From NCBI RefSeq assembly GCF_025465275.1, contig NZ_JAODNK010000215.1, positions 1-47,291 on the forward strand: a stretch of DNA of 47,291 nt, written 5' to 3'. This document shows positions 1 through 9,217 of the stretch, piece by piece. This DNA comes from Nocardia sp. Lineage in GTDB: Bacteria > Actinomycetota > Actinomycetes > Mycobacteriales > Mycobacteriaceae. The notes beneath the pieces were generated by a model that ran no database searches, was not told where the DNA came from, and worked only from the letters and a program-made list of their open reading frames with translations. Numbering within the stretch: position 1 is the stretch's first letter; each line of letters opens with the position of its first letter. The position numbers were made by a program, and so were the translations under genes.

Positions 1-119
1 GTTACGGCGGCTATAGCGGTGGGGAAACGCCCGGTCCCATTCCGAACCCGGAAGCTAAGGCCACCTGCGCCGATGGTACTGCACTCGACAGGGTGTGGGA
101 GAGTAGGACACCGCCGGAA
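1..119 (+). rRNA. rrf: 5S ribosomal RNA
   Basis: The sequence has the typical actinobacterial 5S form: an opening TTACGGCGG that pairs with the closing CCGCCGGAA, the conserved block CCCATTCCGAACCCGGAAGC, and GATGGTACTGC followed by GTGGGAGAGTAGG. The length of about 118 nt fits the family. It is the last gene of an rRNA operon whose 16S and 23S genes lie upstream of the window. The exact 5' end may be base 1 or 2. Confidence 0.97.
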
Positions 120-129
120 CATCATTCAC

Positions 130-160
130 AAAACCCCCCAGCTCACGCTGGGGGGTTTTG
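130..160 (+). terminator. Rho-independent terminator after 5S rRNA
   Basis: An 11-bp A/C-rich arm (130-140) pairs perfectly with its complement (149-159) around a short loop. The right arm ends in TTTT. It lies 11 bases after the 5S gene, as expected for the rRNA operon terminator. Confidence 0.9.
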
Positions 161-180
161 TCGTATCTGCACCCTTGCGC

Positions 181-207
181 GCCTGCAGCATTCGCTGCAG
201 GCGTTTT
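181..207 (+). terminator. second tandem terminator-like hairpin
   Basis: GCCTGCAG (181-188) and CTGCAGGC (195-202) form a perfect 8-bp stem with a 6-base loop, followed by GTTTT. It sits 21 bases after the first terminator. The 12 bases TTTTGTCGTATC follow both hairpins (156-167 and 204-215), so the terminator tail seems duplicated. The rest of 216-483 shows no recognisable gene. Confidence 0.7.
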
Positions 208-483
208 GTCGTATCCGGACAATTCAATTGCGGGCCCAAGTCCGAGCGGCTCGTATTCCGAAGAGTCACTTGGAGTCTCAGCCGCCCCCGAAGGAGCGGC
301 CCTCCTGCCACCCGGCGCGGCACTCCCGGTCGCGATCAAGGTCCGGATGCTCGCAGCCGGGATTTCGGTCGGGGGCTGGAGCTCCCGCATCCCTGAGCGC
401 TGTCGGGGACTACTCTGCGTCCGTACAGATCTGAGCAGTGAATCGGCGGCACCGGTAGTCCAGCATGGAAGAGAGGGGCGGAC

Positions 484-1509
484 ATGTCCGAGGAGATGTC
501 TGTCGCGGAACGGCGCGAGTATGAGCGACTGCTGCGGCAACAGGGCCGACTGCTGGCGGAGAAGGCGCGGTTGGGTGCGCAGCTCGCCGATGTCGCCGGA
601 CCGTTTCCGTCGCCCCGGGAGTTGGCGCTGGAACATGAACAGGCTGCCGCGGCTGATCCGGAGGAGAGAGCTCAGAACCTGAGCGAGGCGGGCTCCTATT
701 GGGCTATGGCCGGTGAGCCCGAGCGGGCGCGTCGGGCCTATCTGGCCGCCATCGCCGACGGTGGTCCGGTGGCCGGCGATGCCCGGATCTGGTACGCGCT
801 GTTTCTCATCGAGAATGGTGATGAAGCGGCCGGAGTCGAAATACTCGACACCGTATTCGCCGAGGGCGCAGACGATTACGTCGTCTACCAGTCGGTCGGC
901 GAAATGTACGAGGAGCGTTCGGAACCGAAAGACGCGCTGCGCTGGTTCGAGGCCGGGCTGGCGCGGGTCCGTCTGCTCGGCGATCAACAGGACGAGGGGT
1001 TCGGCGAATACCGGCTTGCTTTCGGACGCAAGAGGATTCGGCAGTCGATGGATTTACCGGAGGATGCCGACGATCGCTGGGCTGAGCAGAAGCGCGATGA
1101 GCTCGTGCAATCAGTGGACGGAGGGCGTCCCGCTCGCGGTGCGCCCCAGCCGATGGTGCACTCCGTATTCTATTTCCCGGAAGCCGAATTGGATCGTGCG
1201 CTGAAACGGTGGCCGGAGCTGCGCGAGCATTTCGAGAGTCACGATGAGCATCGTGCGGCCGCAGAGCACAGCCTGAGCAGCCTTGTCCCGATCGGCTCAT
1301 CACCGCTGATCTCCATCGCCACGGTCGCGGGCTTGATCGATTATGCCGCCGCTGCGGGTTCGGACCCCACCCTCCCGTCGACCCGTGCGGCCTACGCCGT
1401 GGAGCTGGCACGCATCGGTCAGGCAGTCGCGTGGCCGCCGGGCCGCAACGACCCGTGCTGGTGCGGTTCGTCCCGGAAGTACAAGAAGTGCTGCGGTAGA
1501 CCGCGATAG
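484..1509 (+). CDS. SEC-C motif protein with TPR-like helical repeats
   Basis: This is a 341-residue cytosolic protein. A charged coiled helix at residues 1-35 is followed by helical repeats that read like tetratricopeptides (about 55-180, for example SYWAMAGEPERARRAYLAA). A C-terminal SEC-C zinc-binding motif, NDPCWCGSSRKYKKCCG, occupies the last 20 residues. SEC-C motifs occur at the end of SecA and in many proteins of unknown role, where they bind zinc and mediate contacts. The ATG at 484 directly follows a GGGGCGGAC stretch. It is a monocistronic gene after the rRNA operon. Its substrate or partner cannot be told from the sequence. Confidence 0.85.
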   Translation: MSEEMSVAERREYERLLRQQGRLLAEKARLGAQLADVAGPFPSPRELALEHEQAAAADPEERAQNLSEAGSYWAMAGEPERARRAYLAAIADGGPVAGDARIWYALFLIENGDEAAGVEILDTVFAEGADDYVVYQSVGEMYEERSEPKDALRWFEAGLARVRLLGDQQDEGFGEYRLAFGRKRIRQSMDLPEDADDRWAEQKRDELVQSVDGGRPARGAPQPMVHSVFYFPEAELDRALKRWPELREHFESHDEHRAAAEHSLSSLVPIGSSPLISIATVAGLIDYAAAAGSDPTLPSTRAAYAVELARIGQAVAWPPGRNDPCWCGSSRKYKKCCGRPR

Positions 1510-1693
1510 GTGTCCCGCGTGCCGTCAGCCGGGAGGAATCCCTGTGAGCGCGGGTTTTGATCAGCGAATCAACGCCCGGACGATTGACCGGCCCATCGGA
1601 TCGCCCGTTGCGTTGTTGTAGGGTGCGATGTGCTGCTGTTCGTGGGGGGAACTGTCTGCAGGTGTTGTCTTGACTAGCGCTAATGATGGTCTG

Positions 1694-2068
1694 ATGGGGT
1701 TGCGGTCCGAGATCGCGGCGTTCTACGCCGGGTTCGGACAGCCGGAGTTGCTGCGCCGCGCCTTCGAGCAGGCCGCGGTACTCGTACCTCTGGTCGATAC
1801 CGACCGCGTATTCACCTCGCGGGTGCGCGAGATCGATTGGATCTGCGCCTTCACCAGCCTGGAGGAATACGCTCGCTACATGGTCGCCCGAGGGGTCGCG
1901 GCCGATCACGAGTACAAATACCAGACCTTGCTCGGCTGCCGTTTGATCGACTACGCGGCCTCACGCCCCGAGCCGACCGGCATATCGGTCGATTGCGCGG
2001 GTGCCGCGCCGGTGGCCTTCCCGCCGCAGCTGCCCGCCGAGTTCGACGAAGTAGGGGTGGCGTCGTGA
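1694..2068 (+). CDS. SseB-like domain protein, first gene of RHS toxin operon
   Basis: This 124-residue protein has features of the SseB N-terminal fold: a helix with LLRRAFEQAAVLVPLVD, then a core strand with ICAFTSLEEYARYM. SseB-like proteins often accompany ESX substrates in actinobacteria, and a chaperone or accessory role for the downstream toxin is an inference. The frame is open from 1628, but the sequence before ATG 1694 is not protein-like. Its TGA overlaps the GTG of the next gene (GTGA at 2065-2068), so the two are translationally coupled. The family assignment is by motif only. Confidence 0.7.
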   Translation: MGLRSEIAAFYAGFGQPELLRRAFEQAAVLVPLVDTDRVFTSRVREIDWICAFTSLEEYARYMVARGVAADHEYKYQTLLGCRLIDYAASRPEPTGISVDCAGAAPVAFPPQLPAEFDEVGVAS

Positions 2069-2709
2069 GCGATGAACTGAAGGTCGAACCCGCCGTGCTG
2101 CAACAGGCCGCGGCAGGCATCAACGCGATCATCGGCGAGCTGTCTGGCCTGGGCATCAAGGAGACCGGCGCACTGGGCCGAGGTTTCTCACTGCTGGCGT
2201 TGTCACCCTTGGAGGCCGGAAAGGCGTCGGTGCAGTCGACGTTCGAAACCTTCTGCGACCGCTGGTCGTGGGGTGTGCGCTCCCTGGTGCAATCGGCGAA
2301 CAATATGGCCGAGGCAGTCGGCTTGGCGGCCGGCCGCTATCACATGATGGATCAGCAGAATCAGAACGCACTGAAAGAGGCGTACAGCGACCTGTTCAGC
2401 GACCCGCACCTGTCGAAGGACCAGATCGACAGCCGGTCGTGGAGCGAGACCTTCTCCGACAACGAGTTCAATGCGCTGGCCCATCCCGACTACAGCGACA
2501 AGTCGTTCCAGGACATGCTCGACCACGTCGGCACCGACGCGCAAGCGGTCAAGGCGGTCGCCCCGCAGGCCCTGGCGAACGACCAAATTTTCAAGAATCC
2601 GCTCGGCAATGACGGGGGAGCGGGGTGGAACACCGGCGCCGCCGCACGAGCGGCCCAGATCCTGCATCCCGATCCGGCAACCCCGGGTGTTGAAGGGGGA
2701 CAACACTAG
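2065..2709 (+). CDS. ESX/WXG100-like helical protein, RHS toxin partner
   Basis: This is a 214-residue, mostly helical protein. The first 100 residues form two long helices, with W-x-W-G (DRWSWGVRSLVQSANNMAEA) between them in the position of a WXG turn. The second helix ends with AVGLAAGRYHMMDQQN. The remaining half is hydrophilic and unrecognised. The GTG start overlaps the upstream stop by 4 bp, and the TAG stop shares one base with the GTG of the RHS gene. This coupling suggests that the product is co-secreted with, or guides, the RHS toxin through an ESX system. The exact family is not certain. Confidence 0.75.
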   Translation: MSDELKVEPAVLQQAAAGINAIIGELSGLGIKETGALGRGFSLLALSPLEAGKASVQSTFETFCDRWSWGVRSLVQSANNMAEAVGLAAGRYHMMDQQNQNALKEAYSDLFSDPHLSKDQIDSRSWSETFSDNEFNALAHPDYSDKSFQDMLDHVGTDAQAVKAVAPQALANDQIFKNPLGNDGGAGWNTGAAARAAQILHPDPATPGVEGGQH

Positions 2710-5700
2710 TGGGGCTGGGTGATTTCGTCGACAAGATCGGCGATGCGATCGAGAACGGCATCGACGAGGTCGAAACCAAGGCCGGTTCGATCATCGACCG
2801 TGGCACCTACAAGGTCGCGGACCTGGCCCGCGACGTCGGCGCGGATTCGGTCGCATCCGCCATCCAGGATCTGGGCGACCAGATCGCCGACCACCAGGGC
2901 GGCGAGGTCCTCGAGCGGCAACTCGGCCAAACCAAGGACAAGACCGAACTGATCCGCGGCGAGCCGTCGAAGATCCACGACGTCGCCGACAAACTCCGCA
3001 CCATGTCGACCTCGATCGAATCGACCGGAAACGCGTTGCGCACCATCGACGTAGCGGACTGGACCGGCAAGGGCGCCACCGCATTCCACAGCGCCTTCGA
3101 CAAGCAGCCCAAGCTGTGGTGGACCGCAGGCGACGCATTCTCCAAAGCCGCAGCGCACCTCGACAGTTGGTACTGGGCAGTCGTCACCGGCCAGGCGAAG
3201 GCGCAAGAGGCGATCGACAAGTGGGAGGCCGCCGACAGGGAGGAGAAATCCCAAAAGGACTCCTGGAACGCCTTGTCGGACAAGGACAAAAAGAAAACCA
3301 CCCTGGTCGACACCTGGTCGCCGATGCGAGACGCAGCCCGCGACATCCTGAAAAACGCCCGCTCCCAACGCGACAGCATCGCCGGCACCGTAGTAAGCGG
3401 CCTCCAATCCCAAACCCAGGACGCCCCCACCGAACCCCCCTTCACCCAACGCTGGACCGACAACTTCGAAGACCTGAACGGCGTCTACGAAAACGGCAAA
3501 AACAGCTTCTACGCAGGAGTCCTGACAAGCTTCACCTCGATCGCCCAGTTCGCCCGCTCAGTGGATCCCCTTGGCACATACAACATCTCGCACCCGGCCC
3601 AATACCTCTCGAGCATGGCCGACCTGGCCACCGGAATGGTGGTGGCCGCCGCAGACCCAGGCGCGACAGTCGGCGCCATGCTCTCGGACGCCCGCAAGAA
3701 CCCCTTCGAGGCCGCCGGCGCGATCACTGGCAACGTCGTGCTCACCGTCGCGACCGGCGGCGGCGGGTCGGCCAAGATCGGCGTCGACGCCCTTGATGAG
3801 CTCAGCAACGCCACCAAGGTCACCAAGGCCACAACCAGCGTGCTCGAAGACGTCCCCGGCGCAGCCCCCGGCCGCGCCCTGCCCCGCGGTGACGCCCCGG
3901 TGGCTCCCGCACGTACCGAACCGAAACCGGACCGCGCCGGAACTCCCAACGAATCGGGAGCCCCATCGGAGACCCGCCCGAACGCGACGAAACCGGATGC
4001 TCCCGATGCCCAGGCCCCGAAGGCAGGCCTGCCGCATCCGGACGGTGCCGCTCCAGGTGCTCCCGCACCGGAGGGCGGTGGCCCGGCCGCTGCCCCGCAT
4101 CCAGACGGCGCTGCACCACAGGCCAATCCAGTCGCTGATGCCCGGCCGAACGAGGTAGCGCCTCACTCCTCATCGCCGGTCCCGAATCAGGAACAGCCTG
4201 TCGCGCAACCTCATCCGGCGAACGAGTACGTCTCAGACGCTGACTCGCCTGCGCCACATCGGGACCAGGATGTCCCACCGTCGAATCCGGCGCAAGCTCC
4301 GCGACCAGATCCCGATTCCAGCGCGCCCCACAATGATCGGCCCGCGGACATAGATCCGGCGCGCGCAGAGAACCCGGTCTCGGACGCGAGCCCCAAACTG
4401 GAGACCACTCCGCCTGCCGCCCATGAACCCGGTTCGGCTGCGCCACACGGCGAACCACCGAACACACTGCGAGACGCGGGTGGCAACGGCCCGCATGTTG
4501 AGCCAGAACGCAACCCCGCGCATCCCGGAGAACCTGACGGCACCCACGTCGGCGGACACGAGGCTCCGCTAGAACATGGCGCCCCAAACCACGAGCCGCA
4601 TCCGGAGCCTGCGCAGGTCGAACATAATCCGACGCTGGATGAGCGTGCGGTCGCCGACGAGTCGGCACCCGAGCATGCGCGCAACGGCAGTCCGGAAGAT
4701 ACGAGCAAACTCGAAGAAAAGACATGTACCGAAGACCCGGTCGACGTTGCAACCGGTGCCTTCCTGCTCCCGGAGACCGATCTCGATCTCCCCGGTGTGC
4801 TGGGGCTGGTGCTACGGCGAACCCACCGTTCGAGTTACAAGTTCGGCCGTTGGTTCGGGCCGTCCTGGTCCGCGACTTTCGATTTGCGCCTGATCGTCGA
4901 TGCCGAGGGTGTGACCTTCCTCGGCGAGGATGGTCTTCTACTCGCGTTCCCGCATGCCGCGGTTGGGGTTGTCGTCGAGCCGACGGTCGGCGGCCTGGCG
5001 TTGACACGCACCGAAACTGGCGGTTACCAGGTACGGGACCCGAACCGGGAGTTGATCTTCCATTTCTCTCCCGAGACCGGCCTGGATGGGCTGGATGCCC
5101 AACTAGGCAATATCGCGATCTCCGCTGTCACTGACCGGCACCGCAACCGGATCCGCTTCCACTACGGCCCGGACGGCGCCCCGATTGCTGTCACCCACTC
5201 GGGGGGCTACCGCGTGCAGGTCAATACCTCACGTGGACGGGTGATCGCGTTAACTATGGTCGGCGTCGATCAGGTTGGCCGCGAAACCCGGACGCGCGTG
5301 CGGGAATTCGGATATGACTCAGGAAACCTGGTCGCGGTCACGAATGCCGGCGGTGCGATCACGCGCTATGTCTACGACACTGCCGCGCGAATGCTGTCGT
5401 GGACCGACTCCAACAACAACCAAATGCTCAACACCTACGACAACGCAGGTCAGATCATCCGCCAGCGAGGCACCGGCGGCGTGCTCAATTGCGATCTGGA
5501 CTACCAGATCTTCCCAGATGGCACCGGGCGACTGACCACGGTCACCGATTCCCTCGGCGCTGCAACCATCTACGGCTTCGACCGCGACCTACGACTCCGT
5601 GACGTGGTCGACCCAGCCGGCGGACGCACCCACTACGACTACAACTTTGATCGCAAACCCCTGAAGGTCATTGCCCCCGACGGCGCTACAACCGACTACC

Positions 5701-8276
5701 GGTACAACAGCGCTGGGGATGTCGCGCAGGTAACTCGACCTGACGGGGCAGCAATTGCCGTCACCTACCTGGCGAGCAACCGCCCGACAACGATCACGGA
5801 TGCCGATGGCAGTGTGCAGCACAGGAAATGGGACGAAGCAGGCAACTTGGTGGCGGAAGTCGACGCGAGCGGCGTCCGTACCGAGTACATCCATCACGCT
5901 AATGGGGCGGTAGCCGCAGTCCTCGCATCGACTGGGGCTCGTTCCACCGTTGAAGTCGACCCGGCTGGCCTACCCGCCGTCATCTCCGACCCGTACGGCG
6001 CCGTCACCGTTGTTGAGCGGGATGCGTTCGGGCGCCCCGTCCGGGTTACCGACCCGACGGGCTCGATCACTAGCTACGAGTGGGACGCGAACGGCAATCT
6101 ACTGCGCCGCAACGACTCCGACAGTTACGGAGAATCGTGGACCTGGGACGGCGAGGGCAACATGCGCACCCACACCGACCGGGCGGGCGGCACTGTCTTC
6201 CTAACCTATGGCGCGTTCGATCTGCTGGAATCCCGTACTGAACAGGACGGATCGATCACCCGCTACGCCTGGGACACCGAACGCCGTCTCGCGACGGTTA
6301 TCAACCCTCTTGGTCAGACGTGGGCATACGAATACGACCACGCAGGAAGACTGCTCGCCGAAACCGACTTCAGTGGTGCCACAACGAAGTACACCCATGA
6401 TCGGGGCGGTCGAGTCGCCACCGTCACTGCCGCGACCGGAGTCACCCGTCGGCATACACGCGATATTCTGGGCCGGGTCACCGAAACCGCAGCCGATACT
6501 GGAGAATGGCTCCGTTTCCGTCTCGACCCGCTCGGACGGGTGCTTACCGCTGCATCTGGCGTCGACGAGAAATGCACCCATACACTGGAATTCACTCGCA
6601 CTCGCACGGGTCAAGTTGAATCCCAGCAACTCGATGACCAACCGGCAATGTTGTACGAGTACGACGGCCACGGCCGCCGAATCCGTCGGACGACTCCGAG
6701 CGGCGCTGCCACCACCTGGCGTTGGGACTTCGCTGACCGGATCAGCGGGCTGTCGGCCGACGACCTCCATATCTCATTTGCTCACGATCAACTGGGTCGC
6801 CAAACGAGCTGGCGCATAGGTGAAATCGAGGTCAACCGGACTCTGTCTGCAAAGGGACATATCACTGCCCAGAACGTGACCGCGTTTCCAACCTCGTCTT
6901 TGAACCTCGGCCCAACTCGTGCTGCTAGTCCTGAGCCGCGAGTAATCCGCCAGGACAACTACACATACCGCCCCGACGGGTACCTCACCGAACACTCTCT
7001 CTCGCGGCGTGATGCATCGACACAACGCCACTACACACTGGACGCGATCGGCCGCGTTACCGAAATTACTGCGGGCGGCTACCTTGCCGAGCAATACGCG
7101 TACGATCCGCTGAGCAACATCACCGACGCATACAGCACACATGATGCGTCTTCAACGAATGCTCCACCTCAGACTGCAGGATTCTCGAAAACCTCTGGGG
7201 CCAAGGCGCATCCAGAGCTCGGTGGCAGACGCGAATACCACAAGAACCGACTGATCCGGGATGGCCGCACCCGCTACCACTACGACGCCGCGGGGCGTCT
7301 CACCAGTAAGGTCACCACTAGGATTTCGCACAAGCCCGATGTCTGGCACTACCGCTACAACGCATTTGACCAACTCACTGATCTGCGAACCCCCGATCAG
7401 CAACGGTGGCACTACACCTACGACGCCGCAGGGCGTCGCAGCAGCAAACAGCGCGTGGATGTGGACGGCTCCGTTATCGAGCGTGTCGACTACACCTGGG
7501 ACGGCACCTACCTGAGCGAACAGGCTGAGGCCGAAACGACGACACATTGGCAGTATCAACCGACGTCGCGCGCTCCGATCACTCAAGCCACCGATCAGAA
7601 CCTGATCGACCGCGCCTTCTACGCCATCATCACCGACCCCGTCGGCACCCCGACCGAACTCATTGATTCTGGTACAACCGAAACCGTCGCTACTGCTACA
7701 CAAGAGCTTTGGGGCGACACCTCATGGCACGGCACGGCAGGCACACCCCTTCGCTTCCCGGGGCAGATCCACGATCCAGAGTCGGGACTTCACTATAATT
7801 TTCATCGCGTCTACGACCCCGAAACGGGTCGCTACATGACTTCGGACCCTCTGGGTTTGGTTCCCGCCCAGAACCCGAGTATCTATCCCCACAACCCCAC
7901 CGGTTGGATTGACCCCCTAGGGCTCAGTTGCCTGAAGGACAACGAGATACACCTCTATCGGGCGGTGCAGGAGAAGGAACTGGCTCAGATCCTCGATACT
8001 CGAACCTTTACGAATCCCGTTGGTATTGAGACGAAGTATTTCTCCCTTACAGAGGAAGGGGCAAGTGCCTACGCGCGGGGCGCCTTTAGTATCTGGCCTT
8101 CGGAGGGGCCTTACACCATAATCCGAACAACGATCGACAGCGCGCTCATCCCTGAGGACAGCATCATTCCACACCTGTCCGATGCTGGTGTAGGCGATGC
8201 TTTTGCACTCCCCAACGACGTTTTACCCAAGCTTGGTAGGCCAAGAATTCTTCCATACGGAATGGCAGGTGAATAG
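2709..8276 (+). CDS. WXG100-RHS polymorphic toxin with ART-like C-terminal domain
   Basis: This is an 1855-residue effector with five parts. Residues 1-230 form an ESX N-terminal helical region with a WXG-type core (VADWTGKGATAFHSAF). Residues about 240-380 contain Gly/Ala-rich hydrophobic stretches. Residues 385-670 are a Pro/Ala/His-rich linker. A DUF6531-like region starts near 672 (DPVDVATGAFLLPETDL), and many RHS YD repeats run from about 860 to 1680. The RHS core ends at YMTSDPLGL and PTGWIDPLGL (about 1705-1735). The variable tip (about 1736-1855) has LYRAV, then KYFSLTEEGASAYA, then YTIIRTTI. This order of strands resembles ADP-ribosyltransferase toxins, and the macrodomain-like next gene fits. 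The toxic activity is an inference; the architecture is clear. The toxin tip uses fewer GC-ending codons than the shell. Confidence 0.93.
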   Translation: MGLGDFVDKIGDAIENGIDEVETKAGSIIDRGTYKVADLARDVGADSVASAIQDLGDQIADHQGGEVLERQLGQTKDKTELIRGEPSKIHDVADKLRTMSTSIESTGNALRTIDVADWTGKGATAFHSAFDKQPKLWWTAGDAFSKAAAHLDSWYWAVVTGQAKAQEAIDKWEAADREEKSQKDSWNALSDKDKKKTTLVDTWSPMRDAARDILKNARSQRDSIAGTVVSGLQSQTQDAPTEPPFTQRWTDNFEDLNGVYENGKNSFYAGVLTSFTSIAQFARSVDPLGTYNISHPAQYLSSMADLATGMVVAAADPGATVGAMLSDARKNPFEAAGAITGNVVLTVATGGGGSAKIGVDALDELSNATKVTKATTSVLEDVPGAAPGRALPRGDAPVAPARTEPKPDRAGTPNESGAPSETRPNATKPDAPDAQAPKAGLPHPDGAAPGAPAPEGGGPAAAPHPDGAAPQANPVADARPNEVAPHSSSPVPNQEQPVAQPHPANEYVSDADSPAPHRDQDVPPSNPAQAPRPDPDSSAPHNDRPADIDPARAENPVSDASPKLETTPPAAHEPGSAAPHGEPPNTLRDAGGNGPHVEPERNPAHPGEPDGTHVGGHEAPLEHGAPNHEPHPEPAQVEHNPTLDERAVADESAPEHARNGSPEDTSKLEEKTCTEDPVDVATGAFLLPETDLDLPGVLGLVLRRTHRSSYKFGRWFGPSWSATFDLRLIVDAEGVTFLGEDGLLLAFPHAAVGVVVEPTVGGLALTRTETGGYQVRDPNRELIFHFSPETGLDGLDAQLGNIAISAVTDRHRNRIRFHYGPDGAPIAVTHSGGYRVQVNTSRGRVIALTMVGVDQVGRETRTRVREFGYDSGNLVAVTNAGGAITRYVYDTAARMLSWTDSNNNQMLNTYDNAGQIIRQRGTGGVLNCDLDYQIFPDGTGRLTTVTDSLGAATIYGFDRDLRLRDVVDPAGGRTHYDYNFDRKPLKVIAPDGATTDYRYNSAGDVAQVTRPDGAAIAVTYLASNRPTTITDADGSVQHRKWDEAGNLVAEVDASGVRTEYIHHANGAVAAVLASTGARSTVEVDPAGLPAVISDPYGAVTVVERDAFGRPVRVTDPTGSITSYEWDANGNLLRRNDSDSYGESWTWDGEGNMRTHTDRAGGTVFLTYGAFDLLESRTEQDGSITRYAWDTERRLATVINPLGQTWAYEYDHAGRLLAETDFSGATTKYTHDRGGRVATVTAATGVTRRHTRDILGRVTETAADTGEWLRFRLDPLGRVLTAASGVDEKCTHTLEFTRTRTGQVESQQLDDQPAMLYEYDGHGRRIRRTTPSGAATTWRWDFADRISGLSADDLHISFAHDQLGRQTSWRIGEIEVNRTLSAKGHITAQNVTAFPTSSLNLGPTRAASPEPRVIRQDNYTYRPDGYLTEHSLSRRDASTQRHYTLDAIGRVTEITAGGYLAEQYAYDPLSNITDAYSTHDASSTNAPPQTAGFSKTSGAKAHPELGGRREYHKNRLIRDGRTRYHYDAAGRLTSKVTTRISHKPDVWHYRYNAFDQLTDLRTPDQQRWHYTYDAAGRRSSKQRVDVDGSVIERVDYTWDGTYLSEQAEAETTTHWQYQPTSRAPITQATDQNLIDRAFYAIITDPVGTPTELIDSGTTETVATATQELWGDTSWHGTAGTPLRFPGQIHDPESGLHYNFHRVYDPETGRYMTSDPLGLVPAQNPSIYPHNPTGWIDPLGLSCLKDNEIHLYRAVQEKELAQILDTRTFTNPVGIETKYFSLTEEGASAYARGAFSIWPSEGPYTIIRTTIDSALIPEDSIIPHLSDAGVGDAFALPNDVLPKLGRPRILPYGMAGE

Positions 8277-8277
8277 T

Positions 8278-8757
8278 ATGCGGATTGTGTTCGTCGCTGC
8301 GTCCGAGGTATTGCTGGATCCGTGGCGTGAAGCGCTTGGCAAAGCGGAGGGTGTCGAGTTCAAGGTAGGTGCGATGCCTGACGTTGCTTTCGGTTGCGAT
8401 GCCATCCTCATCCCAGGAATTATTGCTCACGATCGCTACGGTGGAATTGGGCAGCCGCGACGTGCGCAGATCCTGGAAAATCTGCGCGGAGACGGAAACC
8501 CGGACTTGATTGTGGCCAGTCCAAACTATTCCAACGTGTTTGGTGCTGATGGAAATCACGCGCGTGCAATATCTAGTCTTCGTGAGGTATTTCTTGCATG
8601 CTTTCAGGCAGTGGAAGACTACAATTCTGGGAGTCAAGACCACTCCATTGAGAGCGTTGCCGTTCCGGTAGCAGCTGTGCGGGTGGATGGGCTCAAGCCG
8701 AAGGATGTCGCGTCGGCATTTGCGGCTTCGATTCCACGTCAGAACAACTCGATCTGA
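8278..8757 (+). CDS. macrodomain-like putative immunity protein to the RHS tip
   Basis: This 159-residue protein starts at the ATG one base after the RHS stop. Its layout follows a macrodomain. VEFKVGAMPDVAFGCDAILI corresponds to the strand and VDAIVNA region, and PGIIAHDRYGGIG to the glycine-rich ADP-ribose loop. LIVASPNYSN corresponds to the central strand. The helix SSLREVFLACFQAVEDYN precedes SIESVAVPVAAV, which matches the late strand SIAFPAI. Macrodomains bind ADP-ribose and some remove it from proteins, which would counter an ADP-ribosylating toxin. Immunity genes normally sit directly after the toxin. The canonical Asn of hydrolytic macrodomains is not obvious, so it may bind rather than cleave. 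Similarity was judged by eye. Confidence 0.6.
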   Translation: MRIVFVAASEVLLDPWREALGKAEGVEFKVGAMPDVAFGCDAILIPGIIAHDRYGGIGQPRRAQILENLRGDGNPDLIVASPNYSNVFGADGNHARAISSLREVFLACFQAVEDYNSGSQDHSIESVAVPVAAVRVDGLKPKDVASAFAASIPRQNNSI

Positions 8758-8866
8758 CTGAAACTGCCGTCGAGCGCAGGGGGGCTAATCGGTGCATGCT
8801 CCCGTTCGCAAGAAAAAGGTTGGCGCAGGCTCGCGTACTGATTAACTCGATGTTCCAGCAGCGCAG

Positions 8867-9175
8867 TCATTCAGAGTCTGCTGCTGCGAAAACCGGATTC
8901 GGATTAGGGCGTATCCGAACATTGGGGTTGGTGGCTACCGTTACCGAAGGAAGAGAACCCAGCTGACCTGAACCCTTGTACACTACGGGGACACCACCCG
9001 CGATGGCGAATGATAGATCGCCGTCCACGAGCCACTCGCGTGCGCCTACCTTGAACACGTACAGCTCATCGGTCTCGACAATTTCTTGATCGTCGATATA
9101 AAAGGTGCCATGACTCCACTTCGGTTTGAAGTGGCTGATAATGGTCTCGAATGCCTGGTCGTACGTTGTGGTCAT
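8867..9175 (-). CDS. YrhB/Imm35-like putative immunity protein
   Basis: This 102-residue protein opens with a helix (TTTYDQAFETIISHF). It continues with strands ending VFKVGAREWLVDGDL and GGVPVVYKGSGQLGSLPS, which resembles the YrhB/Imm35 immunity fold, where a short beta sheet ends in a 'VVDK.TG' type turn. It is the last gene of the minus-strand toxin locus, 42 bases after the SUKH-3 gene, with GAGAGG upstream of the ATG. It is convergent with the macrodomain-like gene. An orphan immunity role is plausible. The family call is tentative because the protein is short. Confidence 0.6.
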   Translation of the reverse strand: MTTTYDQAFETIISHFKPKWSHGTFYIDDQEIVETDELYVFKVGAREWLVDGDLSFAIAGGVPVVYKGSGQLGSLPSVTVATNPNVRIRPNPNPVFAAADSE

Positions 9176-9217
9176 GGGTTCCTCTCGTAGTCATGGTCTC
9201 GGGTGCTCGGCACCGCG

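Noticed and set aside
2706..3449. 247-residue minus-strand open frame opposite the RHS start
   Set aside because: It is a mirror frame of a GC-rich coding region. The plus strand has the coupled start and WXG100 features.
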